Position numbers and translations under genes: made by a program
Source of the DNA: Methanoculleus taiwanensis
Lineage (GTDB): Archaea; Halobacteriota; Methanomicrobia; Methanomicrobiales; Methanoculleaceae
Assembly: GCF_004102725.1 (NCBI RefSeq)
Contig: NZ_LHQS01000002.1
Coordinates: 983,984 to 1,047,983, forward strand
DNA length: 64,000 bases
Direction: 5' to 3'
Shown: one piece after another, positions 41,990 to 51,121 of the stretch
How the letters are laid out: every line of letters begins with the position of its first letter
How positions within the stretch are numbered: the first letter of the stretch is position 1
The notes under the pieces: generated by a model
Database searches by the model: none
What the model was told of the DNA's origin: nothing
Seen by the model: the letters and a program-made list of their open reading frames with translations, nothing else

Positions 41990-44900
41990 ATGCATGTCAG
42001 TGAGCTAAGTGCGGAAATACGAGCTGAAGTATTCGATATACTGAGCGGTGCGGAGGAGGAGCCATGCATCGCCACTCAGGAGACGGAGGTGCTCTGGATC
42101 AACCCGGCTATGGAACGTCTTGCGGGCATCTCCGCCGGGGACGCCAGAGGAAGCGATCTGCTGCAGTTCGTCGCCGCCCGGGTGCTGCCGCAGGCGGATG
42201 AAGCGTGCACCGATGCGGTCATCTCGTCAATCCGAAACCGCACCGACGAGCACGAGATAACGTGCCGGGTAGCCGGGCCGGCGGGTGAAGCGTGGTACGC
42301 ATATACGAGCAGGCAGCTTGGGAAAGGCGCTCTCGCGGGCATCCGGATACACCGGTTCAGAGAGATCACGCGGGAGGAGAAAGCAGCGAGAGAACACGAA
42401 CGGTGTTTCGGTGATCTGGCGTTCCTCTCCAGAGCCGCAACCGGACTTGCCGGACTGCCGCCGGATGCGGATATCTTCGCCGCCATCGGCAGCTACCTCC
42501 ACGAGCTCGCGCCCGACTCGATCGTCATCGTGAGCGCTGCCGATGCCCGGGCCGGAACCCTGACGCCTCGCGCCATCTTCGGGATGGAGTACTGCCTTCC
42601 CGAGGTCGCCACGCTCCTCGGTCGGGATATTACCGGGATCACGCTCAACCTGCCCCGGACTATCCGGGATATCATGGTTCGCGGCGAGATCGAGGAGATC
42701 GAGGGGGGACTTGAAGCGGTGGCGCTCTGGCAGATTCCGCTGGACGCCTGCCGGAAGCTCGAGGAGGCCGGTGGGCTCGGGGCGATGTACTGCATCCCGT
42801 TCACCTGGAAAGGGGAGGTCTTCGGCACCGCCGTCATCCTCACCCGCCGGGAGGGAGCGCCGGTTCACCTCGGGTCTCTCGATACCTTCAAGAATCTGGC
42901 GGCTATCGCCGTGCAGCGTCACCAGGCCGAAAACGAGCTGCGCCGGAGCGAAGAGACGTTTCGGGCGCTTATCGAGAAGACCTCCGACTTCATCCTCATC
43001 CTCGACGAACAGATGAAGATCCGGTTCGCAAGCCCGCCCATCGAGCGGATTGACGGAATATCGCCGGAAATGCTGGTGGGGAGGAGTGCGTTTGAGATGA
43101 TGCTGCCCGAAGAGGTGCCCCGGGCAGAGGAGATCATAGCGGATCTGGTGCAGAGACCGGGAGGCAGCGTGCCGTTCGAAGTCCGGTTCAGGGGAATGCG
43201 GGGCATGCACGTGATAGAGGCGGTTATCACAAACCTCCTCGACGACCCCCGTATCCGGGGGATTGTGGTAAACGCACGGGACATTACGAGACGAAAACGG
43301 GCGGAAGAGGCTCTACAGCGGGCGGAACGGGATAAAGCGCTGATCCTGAACTCGACGGCCGAGATGTTCGCCTACTACGACACAGATCTCCGGGTGCTCT
43401 GGGTCAACCAGGCTGCCGCCGCATTCATCGGCAGGAGACCTGAAGACCTGGTCGGGCATTTCTGCTACGAGATCTGGCACGGCCGTACGGGCGTCTGCCA
43501 GGGGTGCCCGGTGATCCTTGCCCGGGAGACCGGAAAGCCCCACGAAACGGAGATCACCACGCCTGACGGGAGGGTGTTCTTCCTCCGTGGGTATCCCGTG
43601 CTCGATGAGGAGGGGACGGTTATCGGGCTCATCGAGTTCGGGCAGGATATCACCGACCGAAAGCGGGCAGAGCAGGAACTGCGGATCAAGGATCTGGCCA
43701 TAGCATCCTCGCTGAACGCCATCACCCTCACCGATCCCGCGCAGAAGGTGCTCTACGTCAATCAGGCCGTCCTCGACCTCTGGGGGTATGCCGCGCCTGA
43801 AGACGTCCTCGGAAGACCGGTCTCCATCTTCTGGGCAGATCCGGGGGATCCGGAGATGGTGACGGATGCCCTGCGCAGGGAGGGGCGCTGGTCCGGTGAG
43901 TTGCCGGCCCGGCGAAGGGACGGTACGGTATTCCCCGTGCAGGTCAGCGTCGTTCAGGTCACCGCCGAGGACGGCACGCCTCGCATCAGCGTGGGCTCAG
44001 CGATCGACATCACCGAGCAGAAACAGGCAAAAGAGGCGCTTGAAGCAGCAAACGCCTACAACCGGAGTCTCATCGAGGCCAATCTCGACCCGCTCGTCAC
44101 CATCGGCTCCGACGGCAGGATCACCGACGTGAATACCGCCACCGAGCAGGTGACCGGGTATACACGCGACGAGCTGATCGGGACGGATTTTTCCGATTAC
44201 TTCACCGATCCCGCAGGGGCGAGGGCAGGATACCGGAAAGTCTTTGCGGAGGGGCAGGTGCGGGACTACCCGCTGGAGATCCGGCACCGCGACGGATCGA
44301 CGACCCCGGTGCTCTATAATGCCACCGTCTACCGCGACGAAGAAGGGACGGTCACCGGCGTCTTTGCGGCGGCACGGGACATCACGGAACGAATCCGGGC
44401 GGAAAAGGCAATACAGCGCCGCAGTACTGAGATCTCAATGCTGAACCGGTTGATCCGCGTCTCGGCATCGGCTCTTACGCTCGACGAGCTCCTCGAGTCT
44501 GCACTCACCACATCCCTCGCCCTCTTCAGCTTCGACGTCGGTGCTATCTACCTGCTCGACCGGGAACGAAACAGCGCAAAGCTCATGCGTTACCGGGGTG
44601 CGGAGCGGGCGCCGGGGCTCAAGACCGTCAACGTCCTGCACCACCCCTTCGATGATATCTTCGTTGCCGGCAGGTTCCGGAGCATCTCTGCCGGGCCGGC
44701 GATCGGTGAGGCGGAGGAGGAGGTTCTGGCTGCGTTCGGGGTCTCCTCGCTCACCTGGATCCCGCTCGTGGCCGAGTCAAGGGTCGTCGGGGCGATGGCC
44801 CTCGGGAGTGTTGCGGGCAGGCAGGCATTCCCGGACGTCCGGTGGCTCATGGAGGCGATCAGCAGGGAGATCGGGGCGGGGATTCTGCGTGCGATACTGT

Positions 44901-45568
44901 ATAAACAGCGGGAGGCGGCAAACCAGGAAGCCAACCTGTACCTTGACATTCTCACGCACGACATCCGGAACGTCAACACCGTCGCCACCATGTATACCGA
45001 CCTGCTCGTGGATATCCTCGAAGGAGACCCGAAGACGTATGTCCTGAAGATGAAGGGCAGTATCGAGAAGAGCACGGAGATCCTGGCGAATGTCGCCACG
45101 ATCCGTAAAATCCATGTAGAACGTGCTCCGCTGAAACCGATCGACCTTCACGGGGTCGTCCTTGCCGAGCAGAAGAACTTCCCCGATACCGCGATCACCT
45201 ATGAGAACACCGCTTACACGGTTCAGGCAGACGATCTCCTCCCCGAAGTCTTCAATAACCTCATCGGGAATGCCGTCAAGTTCGGCGGCCCTGACGTCGC
45301 CGTTACCATATCCGCCGAGAGATCCGGCGACAGCGTCATCGTCACCGTGGCCGATACCGGCCCCGGCATTCCCGATGACCTGAAGGAGGGAATCTTCCAC
45401 CGGTTCGAGCGGGGGCAGACCCGGGCGCGGGGGGAGGGGCTCGGACTCTACATCTGCCGCAAACTCATGGAGCGTTACGGCGGGAGTATCTGGGCAGAAG
45501 ACCGGGTGCCCGGCCGGTCGGAGAAGGGTGCGGCATTCCGGTTTACCCTCAAGGAGGTCAGGGAGTGA
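41990..45568 (+). CDS. PAS/GAF sensor histidine kinase, first gene of a two-gene module
   Basis: The 1192-residue cytoplasmic sensor has PAS (about 15-125), GAF (about 140-305), four PAS domains (about 320-790; the second has CYEIWHGRTGVCQGC, a possible metal or redox site), a second GAF (about 805-970), then the kinase core. The H-box is ILTHDIRN with His990, and the ATPase has an intact N-box NNLIGNAVKFGG, DTGPGIPDD and GEGLGLYICRKLM. No transmembrane helix is present, so the signal is internal. The next gene, 79 bases on, is a PAS protein ending in an ATPase-less acceptor-like helix. Together they mirror the single fused protein at 2551-6879. No response regulator is nearby. Confidence 0.92.
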   Translation: MHVSELSAEIRAEVFDILSGAEEEPCIATQETEVLWINPAMERLAGISAGDARGSDLLQFVAARVLPQADEACTDAVISSIRNRTDEHEITCRVAGPAGEAWYAYTSRQLGKGALAGIRIHRFREITREEKAAREHERCFGDLAFLSRAATGLAGLPPDADIFAAIGSYLHELAPDSIVIVSAADARAGTLTPRAIFGMEYCLPEVATLLGRDITGITLNLPRTIRDIMVRGEIEEIEGGLEAVALWQIPLDACRKLEEAGGLGAMYCIPFTWKGEVFGTAVILTRREGAPVHLGSLDTFKNLAAIAVQRHQAENELRRSEETFRALIEKTSDFILILDEQMKIRFASPPIERIDGISPEMLVGRSAFEMMLPEEVPRAEEIIADLVQRPGGSVPFEVRFRGMRGMHVIEAVITNLLDDPRIRGIVVNARDITRRKRAEEALQRAERDKALILNSTAEMFAYYDTDLRVLWVNQAAAAFIGRRPEDLVGHFCYEIWHGRTGVCQGCPVILARETGKPHETEITTPDGRVFFLRGYPVLDEEGTVIGLIEFGQDITDRKRAEQELRIKDLAIASSLNAITLTDPAQKVLYVNQAVLDLWGYAAPEDVLGRPVSIFWADPGDPEMVTDALRREGRWSGELPARRRDGTVFPVQVSVVQVTAEDGTPRISVGSAIDITEQKQAKEALEAANAYNRSLIEANLDPLVTIGSDGRITDVNTATEQVTGYTRDELIGTDFSDYFTDPAGARAGYRKVFAEGQVRDYPLEIRHRDGSTTPVLYNATVYRDEEGTVTGVFAAARDITERIRAEKAIQRRSTEISMLNRLIRVSASALTLDELLESALTTSLALFSFDVGAIYLLDRERNSAKLMRYRGAERAPGLKTVNVLHHPFDDIFVAGRFRSISAGPAIGEAEEEVLAAFGVSSLTWIPLVAESRVVGAMALGSVAGRQAFPDVRWLMEAISREIGAGILRAILYKQREAANQEANLYLDILTHDIRNVNTVATMYTDLLVDILEGDPKTYVLKMKGSIEKSTEILANVATIRKIHVERAPLKPIDLHGVVLAEQKNFPDTAITYENTAYTVQADDLLPEVFNNLIGNAVKFGGPDVAVTISAERSGDSVIVTVADTGPGIPDDLKEGIFHRFERGQTRARGEGLGLYICRKLMERYGGSIWAEDRVPGRSEKGAAFRFTLKEVRE

Positions 45569-45647
45569 TCGGGGCAGGCGCTCCTGACCGGAAGCAGCAG
45601 ATCGGAGATGAACACGCACAGCAGGCAACTTCCCTCTACACGGAACA

Positions 45648-48188
45648 ATGACGTCCATACAACAGATCGAAGAGCAGCATGCGTTCACGGTCTTTGACGA
45701 GGAAGCCGACGGCATCCTCGTGCTGGATGGAGACCGAACGGTGGTCTGGCTCAACAGGACGCTTCAGAATCTCCTGGACGTACGTCTGGAGGGTGCCAGA
45801 GGAGAGAGCGTTTCGGTCTTCATCCGGAAGTACGTGGCACCGCTGTCGCCGGACACGGCAGCCCTGAAGGAGGTCGCTTCGGACCTGCAGAACAACAGGA
45901 GTGTCCACCGGCTGCCGGTACCTCTCCGGGCGGGCACCGGGAGCCTTCGCTGGTTCTCGATCGCGTATGAACGGAACGGAGCGTCTGCCGGAACCGACCG
46001 CAGGATTCTCCGTTTCCACGACAGCACCGAAGATATGACCGCCCGGTTCTTCCGGGCATCCATCGACCACTCGCCGGTCTTCGTCTTCGCGCAGGATACG
46101 AATCTCCGGTACATCTGGTCGTTCAATCAGCAGTTCGGTTTCTCCGAAGCGTCGGTCGTCGGAAAGACGGATTACGACCTCTTCTCGCCCGCCGACGCGG
46201 AACGGCTGACGTTGCTGAAGAACCGGGTGCTTGAGACCGGCGACGTGGTCAGGGAGGAGGTGCCGTTCACGATCGGCGGAACGGAGCACTTCAGCGACGT
46301 GACGCTGGAACCCCTCCGGGATGCCGGCGGGAGAATCGTCGGGGTATCGGGCACGTCGTTCGACGTCACCGACCAGGTGCGGGCCAGGGAGCAGTGCCGG
46401 TCGAGCACGGAGAGCTTAAACCTCCTGCTCAGAAACGCCCGCGACGTTATCTACCGCATCGACCTCGTCCCGGAACGCCGGTACTCCTACGTCAGCCCTG
46501 CTGTAGCGGCAGTTACCGGCTACACGCCCGAAGAGCACTATAGGGATCCCGATATCGGCAGGAAGATGGTTCATCCCGACGATCTGCCGCTCCTTGACGC
46601 GTCTATCCGGGGAGAGACCCCGCAGGATCGGCCGCTCACCCTCCGGTGGATCAGGAAAGACGGAACGGTGATCTGGACGGAACAGCAGAACGTCCCCGTC
46701 TACAACGAGAAAGGGGCGCTCGTTGCCGTCGAAGGCATCGCCCGGGACATCACGGAGCGCAAGCAGATGGAGGAGGCGCTGCGGGAGAGTGAAGAGCGGT
46801 ATCGTCTCTTCCTTCAGAACTTCCAGGGGATTGCGTTCCGCGCCGACCTCGACTTCGTGCCGATCTTCTGCTACGGTGCGGTGGAGGCCATCACCGGCTG
46901 TTCGGAAGAGGAGTTCTGCAGGGACCGGCAACTCTGGTACCGGATGATCCATCCCGACGACCGTCCGCGCCTTGCCGAGTCCTCAACGAAGCTGCGCACC
47001 GTCCCCGGTTATGCGACCGAGCGGGAATACCGGATCATCAGAAAGGACGGGGAGATCCGGTGGATCCGCGAGATGATCCAGAACGTTACCGGAAGCCGGG
47101 GAGTCCCGGTTCACGTGCAGGGGGCGGTCTACGATATTACCGAACAGAAGCAGGTGGAGCGGGAACTCCGCGAGAGCGAGGAGCGGTTCCGGCGCATCTT
47201 CGAAGAGTCGGGGATCGGCATACTGGTCGTCGACCAGAGCGGCAGGATCGTCAGGAGCAACCCGGCCTTCCAGGCGATGCTGGGATATGGCGAGGAAGAG
47301 CTGACCGGTATGCACATCCGCGATATCACCTACCCGGACGATCTGCCGGCGACCCTCGCGCTCTATGAGAGGATGGCCGCTGGAGGAAGGAAGCGTGAGA
47401 AACTGGAAAAGCGGTATGTCACAAAGGACGGCCGGATCATCTGGGGGCGTAAGACCGTCACCCACCTTCGGAACCCGGAAGGAGAATCCCTGCGCTCCAT
47501 CAGCCTTGTGGAGGATATCACCGGACGAAAACTGGTTGAAAAAGCGCTCCGCGAGAGCGAGGAGCGCTTCCGGAGCATATTCGAGGAGTCTCCCATCGGC
47601 ATAGAGTACTATGATGCGGACGGCCGCCTGATCGACATCAACCCCGCGGCGCTTCGCATCTTCGGTGTCCGGGATCCACGTGACGTCAGAGGGTTCGACC
47701 TCTTTGCAGACCCCAATTATCCGGAAGAGGAACGCCGGAACGTAAAGCAGGGTGCGGCGGTGCACTTCACGACGGAGTACGACTTCGATCTGGTCACGGA
47801 GCGCGGGCTCTACCGGACATCGCACGCAGGCCGGCGGTATCTGGACGTCCTCGTCACCGGGATACAGCGGGAAGGCGAGAGCCGTCTCGACGGGTATGTC
47901 GCGCTGGTCTCGGAGATCACCGACCGGGTACGGGCAGAAAACCTGCGGAAGAAGGCATACGAACAGATCGAGCAGAACATCGAGCAGTTTGCTATCCTCG
48001 GCGATCACGTCCGCCAGCCCCTGCAGGTGATCCTCGGCATCGTCGACCTGGAAGGCGACGGAAGAGCGGAGATGGAGACCATCCGCACCCAGGTTCACCG
48101 GATCAACACTATCATCAAGCAACTTGACCAGGGATGGATCGAGTCGAGGCAGATCCGGGAGTTCCTCCGGCGGCACGAACTGACATGA
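45648..48188 (+). CDS. Multi-PAS protein ending in an ATPase-less phosphoacceptor-like helix pair
   Basis: The 846-residue protein has six PAS domains (about 15-765, for example FRRIFEESGIGILVVDQSG) and then a tail of about 75 residues. That tail has an H-box-like helix, QFAILGDHVRQPLQV (His787), and a second helix ending LDQGWIESRQIREFLRR. It stops there, so there is no ATP-binding domain. The same tail ends the proteins at 60899 and 2551 and the partial gene at 63889. It follows a complete kinase by 79 bases and is probably co-transcribed. The likely role is a substrate, partner or phosphatase for that kinase, or a dimer partner; this is inferred. The ATG at 45648 has only a weak ribosome binding site. 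Confidence 0.88.
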   Translation: MTSIQQIEEQHAFTVFDEEADGILVLDGDRTVVWLNRTLQNLLDVRLEGARGESVSVFIRKYVAPLSPDTAALKEVASDLQNNRSVHRLPVPLRAGTGSLRWFSIAYERNGASAGTDRRILRFHDSTEDMTARFFRASIDHSPVFVFAQDTNLRYIWSFNQQFGFSEASVVGKTDYDLFSPADAERLTLLKNRVLETGDVVREEVPFTIGGTEHFSDVTLEPLRDAGGRIVGVSGTSFDVTDQVRAREQCRSSTESLNLLLRNARDVIYRIDLVPERRYSYVSPAVAAVTGYTPEEHYRDPDIGRKMVHPDDLPLLDASIRGETPQDRPLTLRWIRKDGTVIWTEQQNVPVYNEKGALVAVEGIARDITERKQMEEALRESEERYRLFLQNFQGIAFRADLDFVPIFCYGAVEAITGCSEEEFCRDRQLWYRMIHPDDRPRLAESSTKLRTVPGYATEREYRIIRKDGEIRWIREMIQNVTGSRGVPVHVQGAVYDITEQKQVERELRESEERFRRIFEESGIGILVVDQSGRIVRSNPAFQAMLGYGEEELTGMHIRDITYPDDLPATLALYERMAAGGRKREKLEKRYVTKDGRIIWGRKTVTHLRNPEGESLRSISLVEDITGRKLVEKALRESEERFRSIFEESPIGIEYYDADGRLIDINPAALRIFGVRDPRDVRGFDLFADPNYPEEERRNVKQGAAVHFTTEYDFDLVTERGLYRTSHAGRRYLDVLVTGIQREGESRLDGYVALVSEITDRVRAENLRKKAYEQIEQNIEQFAILGDHVRQPLQVILGIVDLEGDGRAEMETIRTQVHRINTIIKQLDQGWIESRQIREFLRRHELT

Positions 48189-48205
48189 TGCCGGAACCGG
48201 AACTG

Positions 48206-48213
48206 TTTTATCT
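48206..48213 (+). promoter_or_regulatory. TATA-like box for the SpoIIAA-like gene
   Basis: TTTTATCT lies about 25 bases before the ATG at 48235. GGAGGGG lies between the two. Confidence 0.35.
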
Positions 48214-48234
48214 CCCCCTTCAGAGGAGGGGTTC

Positions 48235-48609
48235 ATGACCGTGGCGTTGACCGGGCAGGAGGGGAAAACTCTCGGGTTTCTGCTCCGGGGCAGGCTCACC
48301 GAAGCCGATTACACCGAAGTCCTGCTTCCGGCGCTTGATGCGGCGATCGACCAGCACGAGGAGATCCGCGTCCTGCTGCAGGTGAAGGATTTCGAGGGCT
48401 GGACCGTCGGGGGCGCATGGGAAGACCTGACGAACTGGCCGAAATGGCGGCAGATCGAGCGGATGGCCGTCGTAACCGACGAGTCGTGGGATACGGTGAT
48501 GACCTGGATGATGAAGGTTTTTGCAGGCCTCACCGATATGGATCTGCAGTTCTTCAGGGAAGAGCGACTCGCCGAGGCGTGGGACTGGCTGCATCGGCCG
48601 GAGGCGTAG
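48235..48609 (+). CDS. SpoIIAA-like (STAS-fold) protein
   Basis: The 124-residue protein matches the SpoIIAA-like family (DUF3478): LGFLLRGRLTEADYTEVLLPALDAA, a central LLQVKDFEGWTVGGAWEDL, then RMAVVTDESWDTVM and a terminal amphipathic helix. The family has a STAS-like fold and has been linked to membrane or lipid-binding roles; its function is not settled. The start is supported by GGAGGGG. It is convergent with recQ, the stops being 16 bases apart, and follows the kinase module by 46 bases, so it might be co-transcribed with it. Confidence 0.85.
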   Translation: MTVALTGQEGKTLGFLLRGRLTEADYTEVLLPALDAAIDQHEEIRVLLQVKDFEGWTVGGAWEDLTNWPKWRQIERMAVVTDESWDTVMTWMMKVFAGLTDMDLQFFREERLAEAWDWLHRPEA

Positions 48610-48625
48610 AGCGATCCGGTCGTTA

Positions 48626-50422
48626 CTACTCCCGGCTGATCCCGTTTTCGGTGCAGTAGCGGTCGATCGCCCTGATGAACTGCTTCCCGTAACGCTGCAG
48701 TTTCCCCTCGGAGACGCCGTATACCGTCAGGAATGCACGCTCCGTCCGGGGACGCCGCGCCGCCATCTCCCGGAGGCTTTTATCCTGGAAGATGACGTAC
48801 GGCGGCACCCGTTCGAGGTCGGCAACCATCTTGCGGAGCTGGCGGAGTTTAAAAAAGAGCCTGGAGTCGTACTCTTCCCCGGCAGAATCGGTTTCTTCCG
48901 GCGGGGACCCGGCGATTTTAATGGGTTTTTTGCCGCTGAGAACGCTCCGGCTCGTCTCGTTGAGGGTAAGCACCGGGTAGCGGCCGCCGGTGGAGGTGAC
49001 AACGCCTTTTCGCACCATCTCCTGCAGAACGGTCTGCCACTGGTCACGGGTATACCCGCCCCCCGACCCGTATGCAGGGATGGCATCGTGCCCGTTCGCG
49101 ATGATCCGCCCGCTCTTTGAGCCGCAGAGCACGTCTGCGATATACGAGGCTCCGAACCGCTCGCCGGTCTGCCGGATGCACTCGATGATCGTCTTTCCCG
49201 CCTCGGTAGCGTCGAAGACCTCTGCGGGCGTCTCGCAGCGGTCGCAGGTGCCGCATCGCTCCGCCGGGTAGGTCTCGCCGAAGTAGCGGAGGAGGAACTT
49301 TCTCCGGCACTCCGTGGACTCGCAGTAGTCGAGCATCTTCCCGGCCTTCCGGTAGGCCACGTCTTTCTGCGCGGGTTCGCCGCACTCCTTCTCGATGAGG
49401 TATTTGATCGTCCGGTAGTCGCCGCGGCTGTAGAAGAGGATGCAGTCGCTCGGCTCGCCGTCTCTCCCGGCCCTGCCGGTCTCCTGGTAGTACGACTCGA
49501 TATCCTTCGGGAGATCGGCGTGGATCACGAACCGCACGTCGGGCTTGTCGATCCCCATCCCGAAGGCGACGGTGGCGCAGACGATATCGACGTCGCCCCG
49601 GATGAACTGCTCCTGGTGCACGGCTCTGACGACGTCCGGAAGCCCGGCATGGTAGGGAACCGCCCGGTAACCCTTCTCCGCAAGTTTCTCGGCGAGCTCC
49701 TCCGTCGATTTCTGGGAGAAGCAGTAGATGATCCCGGCCTCCTCGCGGTGATCGGCGAGGTACTTCAGCAGGGTCGGAAAGACGTTCCTCTTCGGGAGGA
49801 CGCGGTAGCGGAGGTTCTCGCGGTTGAAACTCCCGGTGAACCCGGCAGGAGAGCGAAGGTTGAGCTGCCTGACGATATCCTCCTGGACGGCGGGGGTGGC
49901 GGTCGCGGTGAGCGCGACGATCGGGACGCGCGGGAACTGTTCGCGCAACTCCCGGAGCCGCCGGTACTCGGGCCTGAACTGGTGCCCCCACATCGATATG
50001 CAGTGCGCCTCGTCGACGGCGATGAGCCGGAGGTCGGAGCGTTTCAGCAGCGAGAGAAAACCGCTCGTCACCGCCCGCTCCGGAGAGACGTAGAGCAGCC
50101 GGAGCGTGCCTGAAGTTATCGCCCGTTCGGCGGCGGTTCGCTCGCCGTAGGTCAGGGTGCTGTTCAAGGTGGCGGCGGGGATGCCGTTCGCCGTGAGGGC
50201 GTCGACCTGATCTTTCATCAGGGCGATGAGGGGCGATACCACGACCGCAAGGCCGCCGAGCATCAGGGCGGGGAGCTGGTAGCAGAGCGACTTCCCGCCC
50301 CCGGTCGCCATGACGGCGACGACGTCCCTCCCGGCGAGAACCGCGTCGATGATCTCCTCCTGGAGGGGGCGGAACGTCGTATAGCCAAAGTATCTCTCGA
50401 GCATCTCGGTTTTTGCATTCAT
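48626..50422 (-). CDS. recQ: ATP-dependent DNA helicase RecQ
   Basis: The 598-residue protein is a full-length RecQ: residues 1-340 carry the SF2 motifs TTFRPLQEEII (motif 0), ATGGGKSLCYQ (Walker A), DEAHCISMWGH (motif II), TATATP and QETGRAGRDG (motif VI). A zinc-binding region (four Cys in ECRRKF...CGTCDRC), a winged-helix RQC domain, and a C-terminal HRDC domain (ALFFKLR-like RLFFKLRQLRKMVAD...GKQFIRAI) follow. It unwinds DNA 3' to 5' in recombination repair. ATG 50422 places motif 0 at about residue 18, as in E. coli RecQ. The longer frame to 50716 overlaps the divergent small gene and is not supported. Confidence 0.95.
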   Translation of the reverse strand: MNAKTEMLERYFGYTTFRPLQEEIIDAVLAGRDVVAVMATGGGKSLCYQLPALMLGGLAVVVSPLIALMKDQVDALTANGIPAATLNSTLTYGERTAAERAITSGTLRLLYVSPERAVTSGFLSLLKRSDLRLIAVDEAHCISMWGHQFRPEYRRLRELREQFPRVPIVALTATATPAVQEDIVRQLNLRSPAGFTGSFNRENLRYRVLPKRNVFPTLLKYLADHREEAGIIYCFSQKSTEELAEKLAEKGYRAVPYHAGLPDVVRAVHQEQFIRGDVDIVCATVAFGMGIDKPDVRFVIHADLPKDIESYYQETGRAGRDGEPSDCILFYSRGDYRTIKYLIEKECGEPAQKDVAYRKAGKMLDYCESTECRRKFLLRYFGETYPAERCGTCDRCETPAEVFDATEAGKTIIECIRQTGERFGASYIADVLCGSKSGRIIANGHDAIPAYGSGGGYTRDQWQTVLQEMVRKGVVTSTGGRYPVLTLNETSRSVLSGKKPIKIAGSPPEETDSAGEEYDSRLFFKLRQLRKMVADLERVPPYVIFQDKSLREMAARRPRTERAFLTVYGVSEGKLQRYGKQFIRAIDRYCTENGISRE

Positions 50423-50546
50423 CGCAGGTTCCCGCTCCGCACGCCGCCCCGGGCAATCGTGAAAAGAAGGTTGCACCGGCGGACTGAAAGCGTTTCTTCT
50501 TCTGAGCCGGAAGACCGGCAGGCATATCCGGCACGCCGTTCCTGCA

Positions 50547-50735
50547 ATGGGTATGAAGAACATCGAGATGTCGGTCGAAGGGAACGTTCTCACGATCCGC
50601 GTCGATCTCGCAAAGGAGTTCGGCGTCTCAAAGAGCGGCAAATCTATCACGATAGCTTCCACCGAAGGCAACATATCGGTTCCCGAACACGAGGAGATCA
50701 AGATCGGGCTCAACATCTACCGGAAGAAGGAGTGA
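50547..50735 (+). CDS. Small conserved hypothetical protein
   Basis: The 62-residue protein (MGMKNIEMSVEGNVLTIRVD ...) has beta-strands and a Gly-Val-Ser-Lys-Ser-Gly-Lys turn, VSKSGKSITIASTEGN. Similar 60-residue proteins are, as I recall, common in archaea and bacteria, with no known function. It starts at ATG 50547, or 50553. It is divergent from recQ and its last 19 bases overlap the convergent SHOCT gene. Confidence 0.7.
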   Translation: MGMKNIEMSVEGNVLTIRVDLAKEFGVSKSGKSITIASTEGNISVPEHEEIKIGLNIYRKKE

Positions 50736-51082
50736 CCGTCGGCCTCTTCCTCATCGAGGTCTTCGTGCAGCGCCCGGTACTCGGCCGCGGAGATCTCGCC
50801 TTCCGCATACCACCGCTCGAGCAGGTTGCAGGCTTCTTCCCGTGACTCGGCACCGCCCCGGCGCTCTGTCCGGCGGACGACCAGGTAGAGGAAGAAGAAC
50901 AGCAACCCGATCGTCGGGATGGCGACGGGGAAGAACCAGAAGAGCCCCTGCATTCCCCGTGCGTTCGCGTCGCGGTAGACCAGCATCCCGAGGATCAGCA
51001 TCATCGCCCACCCGGCGAGGAGCACCGTCGGCACGAACGCGAGAACCTCGGGGCTGCCGGGAGTAGCGTCCGGCATGGTCAT
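50717..51082 (-). CDS. Membrane protein with C-terminal SHOCT domain
   Basis: The 121-residue protein has two transmembrane helices (about 13-35 and 45-67, FWFFPVAIPTIGLLFFFLYLV). A short cytoplasmic tail with a SHOCT-like motif, ACNLLERWYAEGEISAAEYRAL, follows. SHOCT pieces are about 30 residues long and often end small membrane proteins; they are thought to aid oligomerisation. Two ATGs, 51082 and 51076, are possible. There is no ribosome binding site but a TATA-like AAGATTTAGT about 25 bases upstream, so the mRNA may be leaderless. Confidence 0.8.
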   Translation of the reverse strand: MTMPDATPGSPEVLAFVPTVLLAGWAMMLILGMLVYRDANARGMQGLFWFFPVAIPTIGLLFFFLYLVVRRTERRGGAESREEACNLLERWYAEGEISAAEYRALHEDLDEEEADGHSFFR

Positions 51083-51121
51083 GGGTGAGGGGACGGCGGT
51101 ACTAAATCTTTTCCGTCCGGC

